Assembly: GCA_030642325.1 (NCBI GenBank)
Contig: DAOWNY010000041.1
Span: forward strand, 1 to 11,043
Direction of reading: 5' to 3'
From: Deltaproteobacteria bacterium
GTDB taxonomy: Bacteria; Desulfobacterota; DAOWNY01
Length of the DNA: 11,043 nt
Shown one piece after another: positions 1-7,605 of this stretch; the stretch's first letter is position 1; each line of letters opens with the position of its first letter. Both the position numbers and the translations under genes were made by a program. The notes under the pieces are model-generated. The model was not told the origin of the DNA. It worked only from the letters and a program-made list of their open reading frames with translations, and did no database searches.

Positions 1-1525
1 CTGCTATTTCATATTGTTCTTCATGAAAACCGGGATTGGAATTGACAATAATCTTTTTTTTGTATTTATTTTCCAGATCCTCTACCCCCAATCGTTCTTC
101 GTCAAATAGAAGACTGGCAATATCTGGATGAACATTGACCAGAACCTTTTCGTTTTCGTTAAAATTCTCCTCGCATTCTCTTCTGATTCCTCTGAATACT
201 TCATAGCAAATAGTGGTTCTTGATTTTAGAAATCCCTTTCCTTCACAATAGGGACAGGGCTCGGAAAGTGTCCTGACGATATTTTCCCGGGTGCGCTGCC
301 GAGTCATCTGAACGAGGCCAAGTTCAGAAATCCGCAGAATATTAGTTTTGCAGCGATCTTTTTTGAGGGCGGCCTTTATTGCGCTAAAAACCTTTTCCCG
401 AGCACTTGCCTTGGTCATATCAATGAAATCTATGATAATTATTCCCCCGATATTTCGAAGCCTGAGTTGATAGGCTATCTCTTTGACCGCTTCCAAATTT
501 ATTTTGAGGGCCGTATCGTCAAGATTTCTTTTTCCCACATACCTCCCGGTGTTCACATCTATTGCTACTAAGGCCTCGGTAATATCGATGACAATGTGGC
601 CCCCTGATTTCAACCATACCTTTCTTCCCACTGCCCGGGCAAGTTCAATCTCAATTCCAAAAGAATCAAAAAGAAGTCCTTCCTTTTCATAAAGTTCCAC
701 CGAGGATTTTAAGCGGGGATAAAAGGTTTCAATGAAATTTAGAATTCTATCGTATTCCTCTTTGGAATCTACTACCAGGCGATCTACATCTTTAGCAAAA
801 AGATCTCTCACTGCCCTTAAGGTAATATCCAGATCCTGATGGATAAGGCTTGGAACTGATCCACGGCCCTTTTTCTCCTGAATCTTATCCCAGAGCTGCA
901 CCAAAAACTTCATGTCCGCCTGCAGCTTATCCTTCCTTCTACCCTCACTGGCCGTTCTGACAATAAATCCATAACCCTCGGGCTTTATTTCCTGAATTAT
1001 ACTCCGTAGTCTTTTCCTCTCCTTCTCATTTTCAATTCGCCGGGAAATACCCACATGATCAACCGTCGGCATCAAAACCAGATGCCCCCCCGGTAACGAG
1101 ATATACGAAGTGGCCCTGGCTCCTTTTGTCCCAAGGGGAGCCTTGGAAACCTGCACCAATATCTCCTGGCCCTCCCGGAGTTTATCCTGAATGGGCAAAG
1201 ACCAGTCAAGGCCGGCAATATCTTCCCTCATGGATCGAAAATCCACGTCGCTGGATTCATTCCCATCCCCTTCGACCATCATCTTAAATCTTTCGGAGTT
1301 ATCAAAAACATCGGTCACATAGAGAAAGGCTGCCTTATGAAGACCGATATCAACGAAGGCTGCCTGCATACCGGGCAATACTTTGATGACCCTTCCCTTG
1401 TAAATATTACCCACTACTCCCCGTTCCGATTTTCTTTCAATGTAAAACTCTACAACCACCCCGTTCTCCATGAGGGCAACCCTGGTTTCCTGGGGAGTAA
1501 CATTTATCATTAATTCATTGGCCAT
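1..1525 (-). CDS. rng: Ribonuclease G (RNase E/G family), 3' end cut off by the window edge
   Basis: Endoribonuclease of the RNase E/G family. Family members cut single-stranded, AU-rich RNA in the cytoplasm and act in 5' maturation of 16S rRNA and mRNA turnover. I read 508 codons from ATG 1525 without a stop. An S1-like RNA-binding region covers about residues 36-140, with the family-typical GNIYKGRV and PGMQAAFVDIG stretches. The DNase I-like catalytic core contains AIDVNTG (D323) and IIDFIDM (D366), equivalent to the two metal-binding aspartates of E. coli RNase E (303 and 346, a constant offset of 20). The zinc-link motif CPYC follows (C424, C427). The last visible residues, HEEQYEIA, resemble the normal C-terminus of RNase G, so probably only a few residues are missing and there is no long RNase E-type scaffold tail, though that lies outside the window. 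It starts one base after the radical-SAM stop. Identification is very secure. Confidence 0.96.
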   Translation of the reverse strand, partial: MANELMINVTPQETRVALMENGVVVEFYIERKSERGVVGNIYKGRVIKVLPGMQAAFVDIGLHKAAFLYVTDVFDNSERFKMMVEGDGNESSDVDFRSMREDIAGLDWSLPIQDKLREGQEILVQVSKAPLGTKGARATSYISLPGGHLVLMPTVDHVGISRRIENEKERKRLRSIIQEIKPEGYGFIVRTASEGRRKDKLQADMKFLVQLWDKIQEKKGRGSVPSLIHQDLDITLRAVRDLFAKDVDRLVVDSKEEYDRILNFIETFYPRLKSSVELYEKEGLLFDSFGIEIELARAVGRKVWLKSGGHIVIDITEALVAIDVNTGRYVGKRNLDDTALKINLEAVKEIAYQLRLRNIGGIIIIDFIDMTKASAREKVFSAIKAALKKDRCKTNILRISELGLVQMTRQRTRENIVRTLSEPCPYCEGKGFLKSRTTICYEVFRGIRRECEENFNENEKVLVNVHPDIASLLFDEERLGVEDLENKYKKKIIVNSNPGFHEEQYEIA

Positions 1526-1526
1526 A

Positions 1527-4109
1527 CTACCTCGCAGTTTTTCCAAAAAAAATCATCCGATCTTTATGGAATGTTTCATTAAAATGGGCACCGGTCTTAA
1601 TAATCTTCAGTGACTTTAACTCTTCTTCGTCAAGTTGGAATACTCCACGAACCAGCCTGACAGGCCCTCCATCCCCCCTTAAAACTAATTTCCAGTTGAG
1701 ACCATCATCGCTGGATAAACTTTCTACATTCTTCCGGAACTTCAAGTGGCCGGCTGCATCTTCCCCCTCCCGGGGGATGGTTAACTCCTCTTTCATCATA
1801 AAATCATCAACCAAATTGTTGAAACCTCGGATCTTCAGAGGAGATATCAACTCATTATCTTTAAAAGAAATGAGGTAATCCGATTTATCTATCATAATAG
1901 ATAACGATTGAGAATTCAAGGAAATTTCATCAATCTGCACAATTCTTATATCTGGCGGCAATTCCACGTTGAGTATCCTCAACATCTCATCGCTTTCCAT
2001 AAACCCTTCTATATAAATATCAAAATACTCAACCAGACTTTCTAACCCCAGGGATAACGCCGGCCCAAAACTTAATTTGGGAAGGGGATGAAATCCTTGA
2101 GAATACTTTACCGGAATTCTTCCCCTTCTTACTGCCCGGGTTAGAACACTAATTAGCTCCAAATGACCAATAAATCGTAAGGTTCCCTGTTTTGACAACT
2201 GAACCCTGAATCTCCGGGTAGGCTTTCGTCCAAAACGATTATTTATGGACATCCTGCCCCCCCTCTTAATTGGTATTATATCTGAACCGGGCTTACGGGC
2301 ATGAATTACATTCCGAACAATCTTGTGGTCACATACACCACACTTAATGCAGCTTGAATAACGACAGTCGGGAGTTAAAATCTCCTGCTTTCCCTTTTGA
2401 CACTCCTGAATTAAAAAATCCTTATCAACCCCGCAGTCAATGTGATCCCAGGGAAGTATCTCACTAAAACTCCTTTCTCTCCAGAGATAAAAATCCGCAT
2501 TCAAAGAAGATTTCTTAAAAGCCTCCAGCCAGAGGTCATACCGAAAATGCTCCCGCCACCCGTCAAAACGGCACCCCAGACTATAGGCATGCAAGACGGT
2601 TTCGCAAAGCCTTCGATCTCCACGGGAAAAAACACCCTCCAGAAAACTTAAGTGAATATCCTGCTTCTTTATCTTCACCTTCTTTCCCTTAAGGCTTTTA
2701 AATAATAAATCCTGCCTTTCTATTGTTTCCTGCGAAGAAATTTGTGGTTCCCACTGAAAAGGGGTATGGGGTTTGGGAATGAAGGTGCCGATGCTTACGT
2801 TCAAATTTATACGGTTTCCTTTTCCGACCGCCAGCACCCTGCTCACCAGATTTGCAATACCTTCAATATCTTTTTTTTCTTCCGTGGGCAACCCAATCAT
2901 AAAATATAATTTCAGCAGCTTCCAGCCCATATTGAAAGCATTTTTTGCAATCGCTAATAAGCCATCCTCATCGATATTCTTATTTATCACCCTTCGGAGT
3001 CTTTCGCTTCCTGCTTCCGGGGCAAGGGTAAACCCGGTTTTTCTAACCCTCTTTATCTCTTCCATTAAAGAGGGGGTCAGGGTTCCCGGTCGAAGCGAAG
3101 GAAGGGAAACAGCAACCCTTTTTTTATCATAAATGTTCATCAGTCTGGTTATCAGTTCTTCAATACAGGAGTAATCACCAGCGCTTAAAGAAAGGAGGGA
3201 AATATCTTCGAAACCCGTTTCACTGATTGACTGACCGGCAATTCTCAATATATCATCAGAGGTTCTTTCCCGATAGGGTCGATAAATCATCCCCGCCTGA
3301 CAAAAACGGCAGCCACGGGTACACCCCCGTGCGATTTCAATGCTTAATCGATTGTGTATAATCTGCTGATAAGGAACCAATGGAAAAGCGGGAAGTTCCA
3401 CCTGACTTAAGTCGGCAACTACTCTCTTCTTTACCCCTGTATAACCTTTTTTGATGGGAATTCTGTCTAAAATTATTCCATCATCATCATAAACAAACTT
3501 AAAAAAAGAGGGTATATAAACCCCTTCTATTTCGGATAAATCAGATAAAAGATTTTCCCTGGACCCATTTCGTTTTTTCCAATCAATTAAGCAATCGGAA
3601 ATTTCCAGGATCACTTCTTCTCCGTCACCGACCACTATGGCATCAAAAAAATCGGCGACCGGTTCAGGGTTGAAGGCCAAGCCCCCCCCGGCAACAACCA
3701 GCGGAGACTTTTCATTTCTTTCCCGGGAAAAAAGAGGGATCTTCGAAAGCTCCAGCATTGTTAACACATTTGTAAAAGACATCTCATACTGAAGAGAAAA
3801 TCCCACCACATCAAATTTATTTAAAGGTGTGGAAGATTCAAGGGAACAGAGAGGAATATCTTTTTTCCTCATAAGTTCCTCCATGTCAATCCATGGAGCA
3901 TAGACCCGTTCCGCCGCTATATCTTCCCTGTGGTTGAGTATGGAATAAAGAATCTGCAAACCAAGATGAGACATTCCCACCTCATAAAGATCAGGAAATG
4001 CGAGGGCAAAAGTAAGATCAACCTTACCAAGGTCTTTGCGAACCGAATTGATCTCATTTCCCAAATAACGGCTTGGCTTATTAATAAATGGTAATAATTG
4101 CTCTAGCAT
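1527..4109 (-). CDS. Radical SAM protein of the TIGR03960 family fused to a DUF2344/TIGR03936 domain
   Basis: An 860-residue cytosolic protein. The N-terminal part (about 1-200) carries FPDLYEVGMSHLGLQILY and VVAGGGLAFNPEP, the Rossmann-like, B12-binding-related lead-in typical of TIGR03960. The radical SAM core follows, with its [4Fe-4S] motif CxxxCxxC at C263, C267 and C270 (ARGCTRGCRFCQAG), so SAM cleavage chemistry is expected. A second cysteine group, C582, C587, C590 and C593, could bind another cluster or zinc. From about residue 632 the protein continues into a DUF2344/TIGR03936 domain (RFRVQLSKQG, LRFIGHLEL, YSQGFHPLPKLSFGPAL). In other bacteria the two parts can be separate genes. 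The ATG at 4109 is preceded by GGTGGG at a spacing of 6, and the N-terminus matches the family (KPSRYLGNE). It is followed immediately by rng. The substrate is unknown; RNA or ribosome-related modification is a guess from context only. Confidence 0.9.
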   Translation of the reverse strand: MLEQLLPFINKPSRYLGNEINSVRKDLGKVDLTFALAFPDLYEVGMSHLGLQILYSILNHREDIAAERVYAPWIDMEELMRKKDIPLCSLESSTPLNKFDVVGFSLQYEMSFTNVLTMLELSKIPLFSRERNEKSPLVVAGGGLAFNPEPVADFFDAIVVGDGEEVILEISDCLIDWKKRNGSRENLLSDLSEIEGVYIPSFFKFVYDDDGIILDRIPIKKGYTGVKKRVVADLSQVELPAFPLVPYQQIIHNRLSIEIARGCTRGCRFCQAGMIYRPYRERTSDDILRIAGQSISETGFEDISLLSLSAGDYSCIEELITRLMNIYDKKRVAVSLPSLRPGTLTPSLMEEIKRVRKTGFTLAPEAGSERLRRVINKNIDEDGLLAIAKNAFNMGWKLLKLYFMIGLPTEEKKDIEGIANLVSRVLAVGKGNRINLNVSIGTFIPKPHTPFQWEPQISSQETIERQDLLFKSLKGKKVKIKKQDIHLSFLEGVFSRGDRRLCETVLHAYSLGCRFDGWREHFRYDLWLEAFKKSSLNADFYLWRERSFSEILPWDHIDCGVDKDFLIQECQKGKQEILTPDCRYSSCIKCGVCDHKIVRNVIHARKPGSDIIPIKRGGRMSINNRFGRKPTRRFRVQLSKQGTLRFIGHLELISVLTRAVRRGRIPVKYSQGFHPLPKLSFGPALSLGLESLVEYFDIYIEGFMESDEMLRILNVELPPDIRIVQIDEISLNSQSLSIMIDKSDYLISFKDNELISPLKIRGFNNLVDDFMMKEELTIPREGEDAAGHLKFRKNVESLSSDDGLNWKLVLRGDGGPVRLVRGVFQLDEEELKSLKIIKTGAHFNETFHKDRMIFFGKTAR
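1530..1533 (-). promoter_or_regulatory. Shine-Dalgarno site of rng, inside the end of the upstream gene
   Basis: On the minus strand GAGG lies 4 bases before ATG 1525 and sits within the last sense codons of the radical-SAM gene, whose TAG stop occupies 1529-1527. Ribosomes ending the first gene would stop on top of this site, which suggests coupled translation. The spacing is slightly short, and the start is also supported by good N-terminal alignment with RNase G proteins. Confidence 0.6.
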
Positions 4110-4293
4110 ACGTGTCCCACCGCGAATGGATGGTACTCAATTTTTCGATAAATTCTCCGAACCGAAAAAATAATCATAACATCCTGAAATATTTGAATTT
4201 TTGTATTATTTTAGCTTTATGAAATAGGCACACAGAAAGAAAAAACACAACATCAAAACAAGCAGAAATAGCCCCTTTACTTCAACAACCCTT

Positions 4294-4320
4294 CCGGATT
4301 CCCGCGCATCCGGGAATAAC
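4294..4320. repeat. Degenerate palindromic repeat unit (GGATTCC-N12-AATAAC type)
   Basis: Contains ATTCCCG and CGGGAAT around a 6-base centre (4298-4317), overlapping a competing pair CCGGAT/ATCCGG (4294-4313). The layout GGATTCC, 12 bases, AATAAC is shared base-for-base in spacing with positions 7694-7718 in the hslU-argB spacer, so the two are probably decayed relatives. The form resembles dispersed GGATTCCCGC...GCGGGAATGAC palindromes seen in many environmental genomes (recollection, not searched). Confidence 0.55.
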
Positions 4321-4410
4321 ATATGATAAACTCTTAAGTTAATGACATTGAATCGGAACAAACAGCCCGCTTGAATTTCGTTACTTCAAAATCAAATCAT
4401 TTGGATCGAC

Positions 4411-4419
4411 TGGTATAAT
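4411..4419 (+). promoter_or_regulatory. Possible plus-strand extended -10 element
   Basis: TGG followed by a perfect TATAAT. There is no recognisable -35 box at 16-18 bases (ATCAAA at 17). It faces right, into the rest of the gap and then antisense to the 3' end of argF. No plus-strand gene follows. In AT-rich intergenic DNA such a match can arise by chance. Confidence 0.25.
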
Positions 4420-4560
4420 GAACCTGATTTTCTATTGATATGCGGCCGGGAAATACGGCTGAAAGATGCAAAAAAAGGACAAACATTATTGAGCAATAAG
4501 CGTTAAACTGGCACTGACAAGACAGGTAAACCGGTTCCATAGCGTGATTAAATACTGATT

Positions 4561-5475
4561 CTAATCTTTTATCAGGGTCTCCAATATGGCCTTTTGGAGA
4601 TGGAGTCGATTTTCTGCCTGATCAAAAACAATGGAATGTGGTCCATCAATCACTTCATCGGTAATTTCTTCACCTCGATGAGCAGGAAGGCAGTGCATCA
4701 CTAAAACATCTTTTTTCGCCTGTTGCAAAAGTCCCGCATTAACCTGGTATTTCTGAAATACTTTCCTTCTTTCTTCCTCTTGCCCTTCACTCCCCATGCT
4801 TGTCCATACATCGGTGCTAATAACATCAACGTTTTTAACCGCCTCAAGGGGGTCGTAGATTATTTCGATTTTTGAGCGGGCCTCCCGTGCGGCAATAGCC
4901 ATTATTCTTTCATTTGGCTCATATCCTTCCGGGCAACCGATATTAAGATTAAAATTCAATCTTATAGCCGCATTAATCCATGAATTTGTTACATTATTGC
5001 CATCTCCCACATAGGCAAAATTCAATCCGCAATAATTCTTTCTTTTCTCCCGAATCGTAAAAAGGTCAGTCAATATCTGGCAGGGGTGGAGCAGATCACT
5101 TAATCCATTAATTACGGGAACAGTAGAAGAAGCTGCCAACTTTTCCACCCTGTCCTGGGAAGAGGTTCTAATCATTATTCCATCCAAATAACGAGAAAGT
5201 ACCTTCCCCGTATCCGACATGGTTTCTCCCCGGGAAATTTGGGTTGCCTCGGCGCTCAAATAGACGGCATGCCCTCCCAGCTGAAACATACCAACCTCAA
5301 AAGAAACCCTCGTTCTGGTAGAGGTTTTCTCAAAAATCATCCCCAATGTCTTACAATTAAGGGATCGGTGGGAAACCCCTTCCTTATGCTTTTTTTTCAG
5401 TTCCAAAGCCCTGGCAAAAATTAACTCAATATCCTCCTTGTTCAGATCATATATGCTAAGCAGGTCTTTTTTCAA
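4561..5475 (-). CDS. argF: Ornithine carbamoyltransferase
   Basis: Transfers the carbamoyl group of carbamoyl phosphate to ornithine, giving citrulline in arginine biosynthesis; cytoplasmic and normally trimeric. At 304 residues it has the usual family length. The carbamoyl-phosphate site STRTR is at 52-56 and HPCQ at 130-133. The ornithine-side loop with SMG lies within DVWTSMG at 222-228, and HCLPAHRGEE, including the catalytic-site cysteine, is at 261-270. STRTR together with SMG identifies an OTCase rather than an aspartate carbamoyltransferase. The start is TTG at 5475, overlapping the argD stop as TTGA and preceded by AAGGA at a spacing of 7, so it should be translated from the argD message. 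The anabolic role (argF rather than catabolic arcB) follows from the argBD context. argG and argH do not follow; a 451-base gap comes next. Confidence 0.97.
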   Translation of the reverse strand: MKKDLLSIYDLNKEDIELIFARALELKKKHKEGVSHRSLNCKTLGMIFEKTSTRTRVSFEVGMFQLGGHAVYLSAEATQISRGETMSDTGKVLSRYLDGIMIRTSSQDRVEKLAASSTVPVINGLSDLLHPCQILTDLFTIREKRKNYCGLNFAYVGDGNNVTNSWINAAIRLNFNLNIGCPEGYEPNERIMAIAAREARSKIEIIYDPLEAVKNVDVISTDVWTSMGSEGQEEERRKVFQKYQVNAGLLQQAKKDVLVMHCLPAHRGEEITDEVIDGPHSIVFDQAENRLHLQKAILETLIKD

Positions 5476-6674
5476 TGCTTTTTCCTTGTTTTATCAAATA
5501 TCTCATCCAGGGCATCAATCAAAAGATCAACCTCTTTTTCCTTGATAATCAAGGGTGGTATGAATCTGAGTATGCTTCCCATGGTGCAATTTATCAAGAA
5601 TCCTTTCTTCATGCACTCGGTTACCACCTCTCCCCCCTCAAATTCCAGCTCCATCCCGATCATTAACCCCTTTCCCCGCAACTCCTTAATAAAGGGGTAT
5701 CTCTCCTTGAGGGTAAGTAGGCGGTCAAAGAAGTATCTTCCCACCACCTTACAATTCTCCAATATTCCGTCATTTATTATGGAAGTCAGGGATGCAACCC
5801 CCGCCGCACAAGCAAGAGGATTTCCTCCAAAAGTAGAGGCATGTGTGCCGGGAGAAAAACTGTCGGCTATCTTTTTCGTTGCCAGCATTGCCCCGATCGC
5901 TACCCCTCCCCCCAGTGCCTTGGCCAAAGTCATTACATCGGGTTTGATTCCATAGTTTTCATAGGCGAATAAGGTGCCGGTTCTTCCCATTCCCACCTGA
6001 ACCTCATCAAATATCAGCGGCACTCCCCCTTCATCACAGATCCTTCTTACACCCTTTAAATAGTCGGGGGAAGGGAAGTTTACCCCCCCTTCTCCCTGAA
6101 CAGGCTCCAGCATAATGGCACAAGTTTTATTGGAAAAAGCATTTTCAAGGGACGAAATATCATCGAAGGGGACATAACTAAACCCGGGCAGAAGAGGGAA
6201 AAAGCCTGATTGAAACTTCTTTTGACCGGTGGCGGAGATGGTAGCCAATGTTCGCCCGTGAAAAGAATTTGTCATGGTGATTATCTCATACCTCTCCTCT
6301 CCGAAATTCTCTCCGGCATATTTCCGCACAAGTTTTATTGCTGCTTCATTTGCTTCCGCACCGCTGTTGCAAAAAAAGCTTTTATCTGCAAAGGAATTTT
6401 CAGCCAGGAGTCTGGCCAGCTTAATCTGCGGTTCGATGTAATACAAGTTGGATACATGGATCAACTTTTTTGCCTGGTCTTCAATTGCTCCAACCACCCT
6501 GGGATGACAATGCCCCAAATTGCATACGGCAATCCCGGAGACGAAATCAATATATTCCCTTCCTTCAATATCCCAAAGCTTGCATCCACTGCCTTTTGTC
6601 AACACAATGGGATAATGAGAATAGGTAGGAGCTATGTATTTATTCGCTTCCGAAATAAAATAATCGGTCTTCAT
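5472..6674 (-). CDS. argD: Acetylornithine aminotransferase (class III PLP aminotransferase)
   Basis: Pyridoxal-phosphate enzyme that interconverts N-acetylglutamate semialdehyde and N-acetylornithine with glutamate as amino donor. ArgD enzymes often also act as succinyldiaminopimelate aminotransferase (DapC) for lysine. The 400-residue length is typical. PLP-phosphate contacts lie in NSGAEANEAA (103-112) and SFHGRT (137-142). EPVQGEGG is at 190-197. The aspartate that holds the pyridine nitrogen is D223 in FDEVQVGMGRTG, and the Schiff-base lysine is K252 in TLAKALGGG. HASTFGGNPLACAAG follows near 278-292. ATG 6674 is 3 bases after the argB stop, with GGGG about 11 bases upstream; the gene end overlaps argF by 4 bases. 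The motifs would also fit other class III aminotransferases, but the flanking argB and argF settle the assignment. Confidence 0.96.
   Translation of the reverse strand: MKTDYFISEANKYIAPTYSHYPIVLTKGSGCKLWDIEGREYIDFVSGIAVCNLGHCHPRVVGAIEDQAKKLIHVSNLYYIEPQIKLARLLAENSFADKSFFCNSGAEANEAAIKLVRKYAGENFGEERYEIITMTNSFHGRTLATISATGQKKFQSGFFPLLPGFSYVPFDDISSLENAFSNKTCAIMLEPVQGEGGVNFPSPDYLKGVRRICDEGGVPLIFDEVQVGMGRTGTLFAYENYGIKPDVMTLAKALGGGVAIGAMLATKKIADSFSPGTHASTFGGNPLACAAGVASLTSIINDGILENCKVVGRYFFDRLLTLKERYPFIKELRGKGLMIGMELEFEGGEVVTECMKKGFLINCTMGSILRFIPPLIIKEKEVDLLIDALDEIFDKTRKKH
5483..5487 (-). promoter_or_regulatory. Shine-Dalgarno site supporting the TTG start of argF
   Basis: AAGGA on the minus strand, 7 bases before TTG 5475 and inside the last codons of argD. 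No ATG or GTG lies nearby in frame, and the resulting N-terminus (MKKDLLSIYDL) matches OTCase starts, so the rarer TTG codon with a 4-base overlap is the best start. Confidence 0.7.
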
Positions 6675-6677
6675 TAT

Positions 6678-7565
6678 TTATCGTACCCCATAAATTTCGG
6701 TTCCGATCCCCTGATCGGTAAAAATTTCCAGAAGAACCGCATGCTTTAGTCGACCATCAATAATATGGGCCTTACTTACCCCTTCCTGAATGGCTTCTAT
6801 GCAGCACTCGATTTTAGGCAGCATTCCCCCTGAAACCGGTCCCTTTTGAATAAAATGTTTTGCTTCTTCAATGTCAATAGTGGAAATTAACTTCTTCTTC
6901 CGGTCCAAAACCCCTTCCGTATCGGTTAAAAGAATCAACTTTTCTGCTTTTAGGGCGGTGGCAACCTTTCCTGCTACTAAATCTGCATTGATATTGTACG
7001 TCTCTCCACCCTTGCCAATCCCAACGGGAGCTATTACCGGAATAAAATTCCTGGCCTCCAGGGCCTCGATAACAGCGGGATTAACGGCAATCACTTCTCC
7101 CACCATCCCCAAATCAATTATTTCCGGAGGTTTTACCCCCCTTGCCCACTTTGATCCCTCCATCTTTGCAGCCACAATAAGTTTTCCATCCTTACCGCTT
7201 AATCCCACTGCAGCCGCCCCATTGTGATTAATCAATCCTACAATTTCCTTGTTCACTTTACCAACCAGAACCATCTCTACGATATCCATAGTCTCCCGGT
7301 CGGTTACCCTCATTCCATTCACAAAACGTGATTCTTTGCCCATCCGATCAAGTATTTTTCCGATCTGGGGACCACCGCCGTGAATCACAATCGGGCTTAA
7401 TCCAATGTACTTCATCATTACTATATCAAGCGCAAAACATCTCTTTAGGTCTTCGTCAACCATGGCGCTTCCGCCGTACTTTATTACTATCCGCTTGCCG
7501 TAAAATCGGCGGATGTAAGGAAGTGCCTCCAGTAAAATGTTGGCTTTCTCTATCAACCTTTCCAT
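6678..7565 (-). CDS. argB: N-acetylglutamate kinase, probably arginine-inhibited type
   Basis: Phosphorylates N-acetyl-L-glutamate with ATP, the second and usually controlling step of arginine synthesis; amino-acid kinase fold, cytoplasmic. At 295 residues it is full length. Visible motifs are KYGGSAM (29-35), the glycine-rich HGGGPQI (62-68), the substrate-region NINADLVAGKVA (191-202), TDTEGVL (214-220) and GPVSGGMLPK (242-251). Two features match arginine-sensitive hexameric NAGKs such as those of Thermotoga and Pseudomonas. One is an N-terminal helix of about 20 residues ahead of the kinase core (ANILLEALPYIRRF). The other is a C-terminal HxxDGRxxHxxLLExFTxxGxGT pattern from H268. Feedback inhibition by arginine is therefore inferred. 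It is the first gene of the argBDF cluster; no strong Shine-Dalgarno site precedes ATG 7565. The upstream spacer is mostly filled by a repeat element, and I see no clear promoter or ARG box. Confidence 0.97.
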   Translation of the reverse strand: MERLIEKANILLEALPYIRRFYGKRIVIKYGGSAMVDEDLKRCFALDIVMMKYIGLSPIVIHGGGPQIGKILDRMGKESRFVNGMRVTDRETMDIVEMVLVGKVNKEIVGLINHNGAAAVGLSGKDGKLIVAAKMEGSKWARGVKPPEIIDLGMVGEVIAVNPAVIEALEARNFIPVIAPVGIGKGGETYNINADLVAGKVATALKAEKLILLTDTEGVLDRKKKLISTIDIEEAKHFIQKGPVSGGMLPKIECCIEAIQEGVSKAHIIDGRLKHAVLLEIFTDQGIGTEIYGVR

Positions 7566-7605
7566 TGAACCAATCTTAAATAATTGTCCGTTAAAGGGTG
7601 GCTGT

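Larger units (their letters stand above)
4110..4560. other. 451-base intergenic gap between argF and the radical-SAM gene
   Basis: AT-rich, with no open frame resembling a protein. It must contain the promoter of the radical-SAM/rng pair if that pair is transcribed separately. On the minus strand I see only weak candidates near 4180-4250 (for example TTGTGT followed about 17 bases later by a TATTTC-like box), too poor to annotate. No strong GC-rich hairpin followed by a T run is visible behind argF. The AT-rich inverted repeat TTATTG/CAATAA near 4485-4500 is weak. A degenerate palindrome (4294-4320) and a plus-strand extended -10 box (4411-4419) are listed separately. Confidence 0.7.

Noticed and set aside
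2773..3132. 119-codon plus-strand open frame opposite the radical-SAM gene
   Set aside because: The hydrophobic, phenylalanine-rich composition is a product of reading the complement of a lysine/glutamate-rich gene; there is no independent support.
4110..4560. Riboswitch, such as a cyclic-di-GMP or SAM type, in the large gap
   Set aside because: The short runs GGCTGAAAGATGC and GGTAAACCGG recall riboswitch fragments, but no complete consensus core or pairing pattern could be built on either strand.
6210..6749. 179-codon plus-strand open frame across argD and the end of argB
   Set aside because: It is antisense to two intact biosynthetic genes, has no ribosome site, and its translation shows no domain features.
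7566..7605. ARG box (ArgR operator) before argB
   Set aside because: No 18-base TNTGAAT-like palindrome was found in the spacer or around the argB start.
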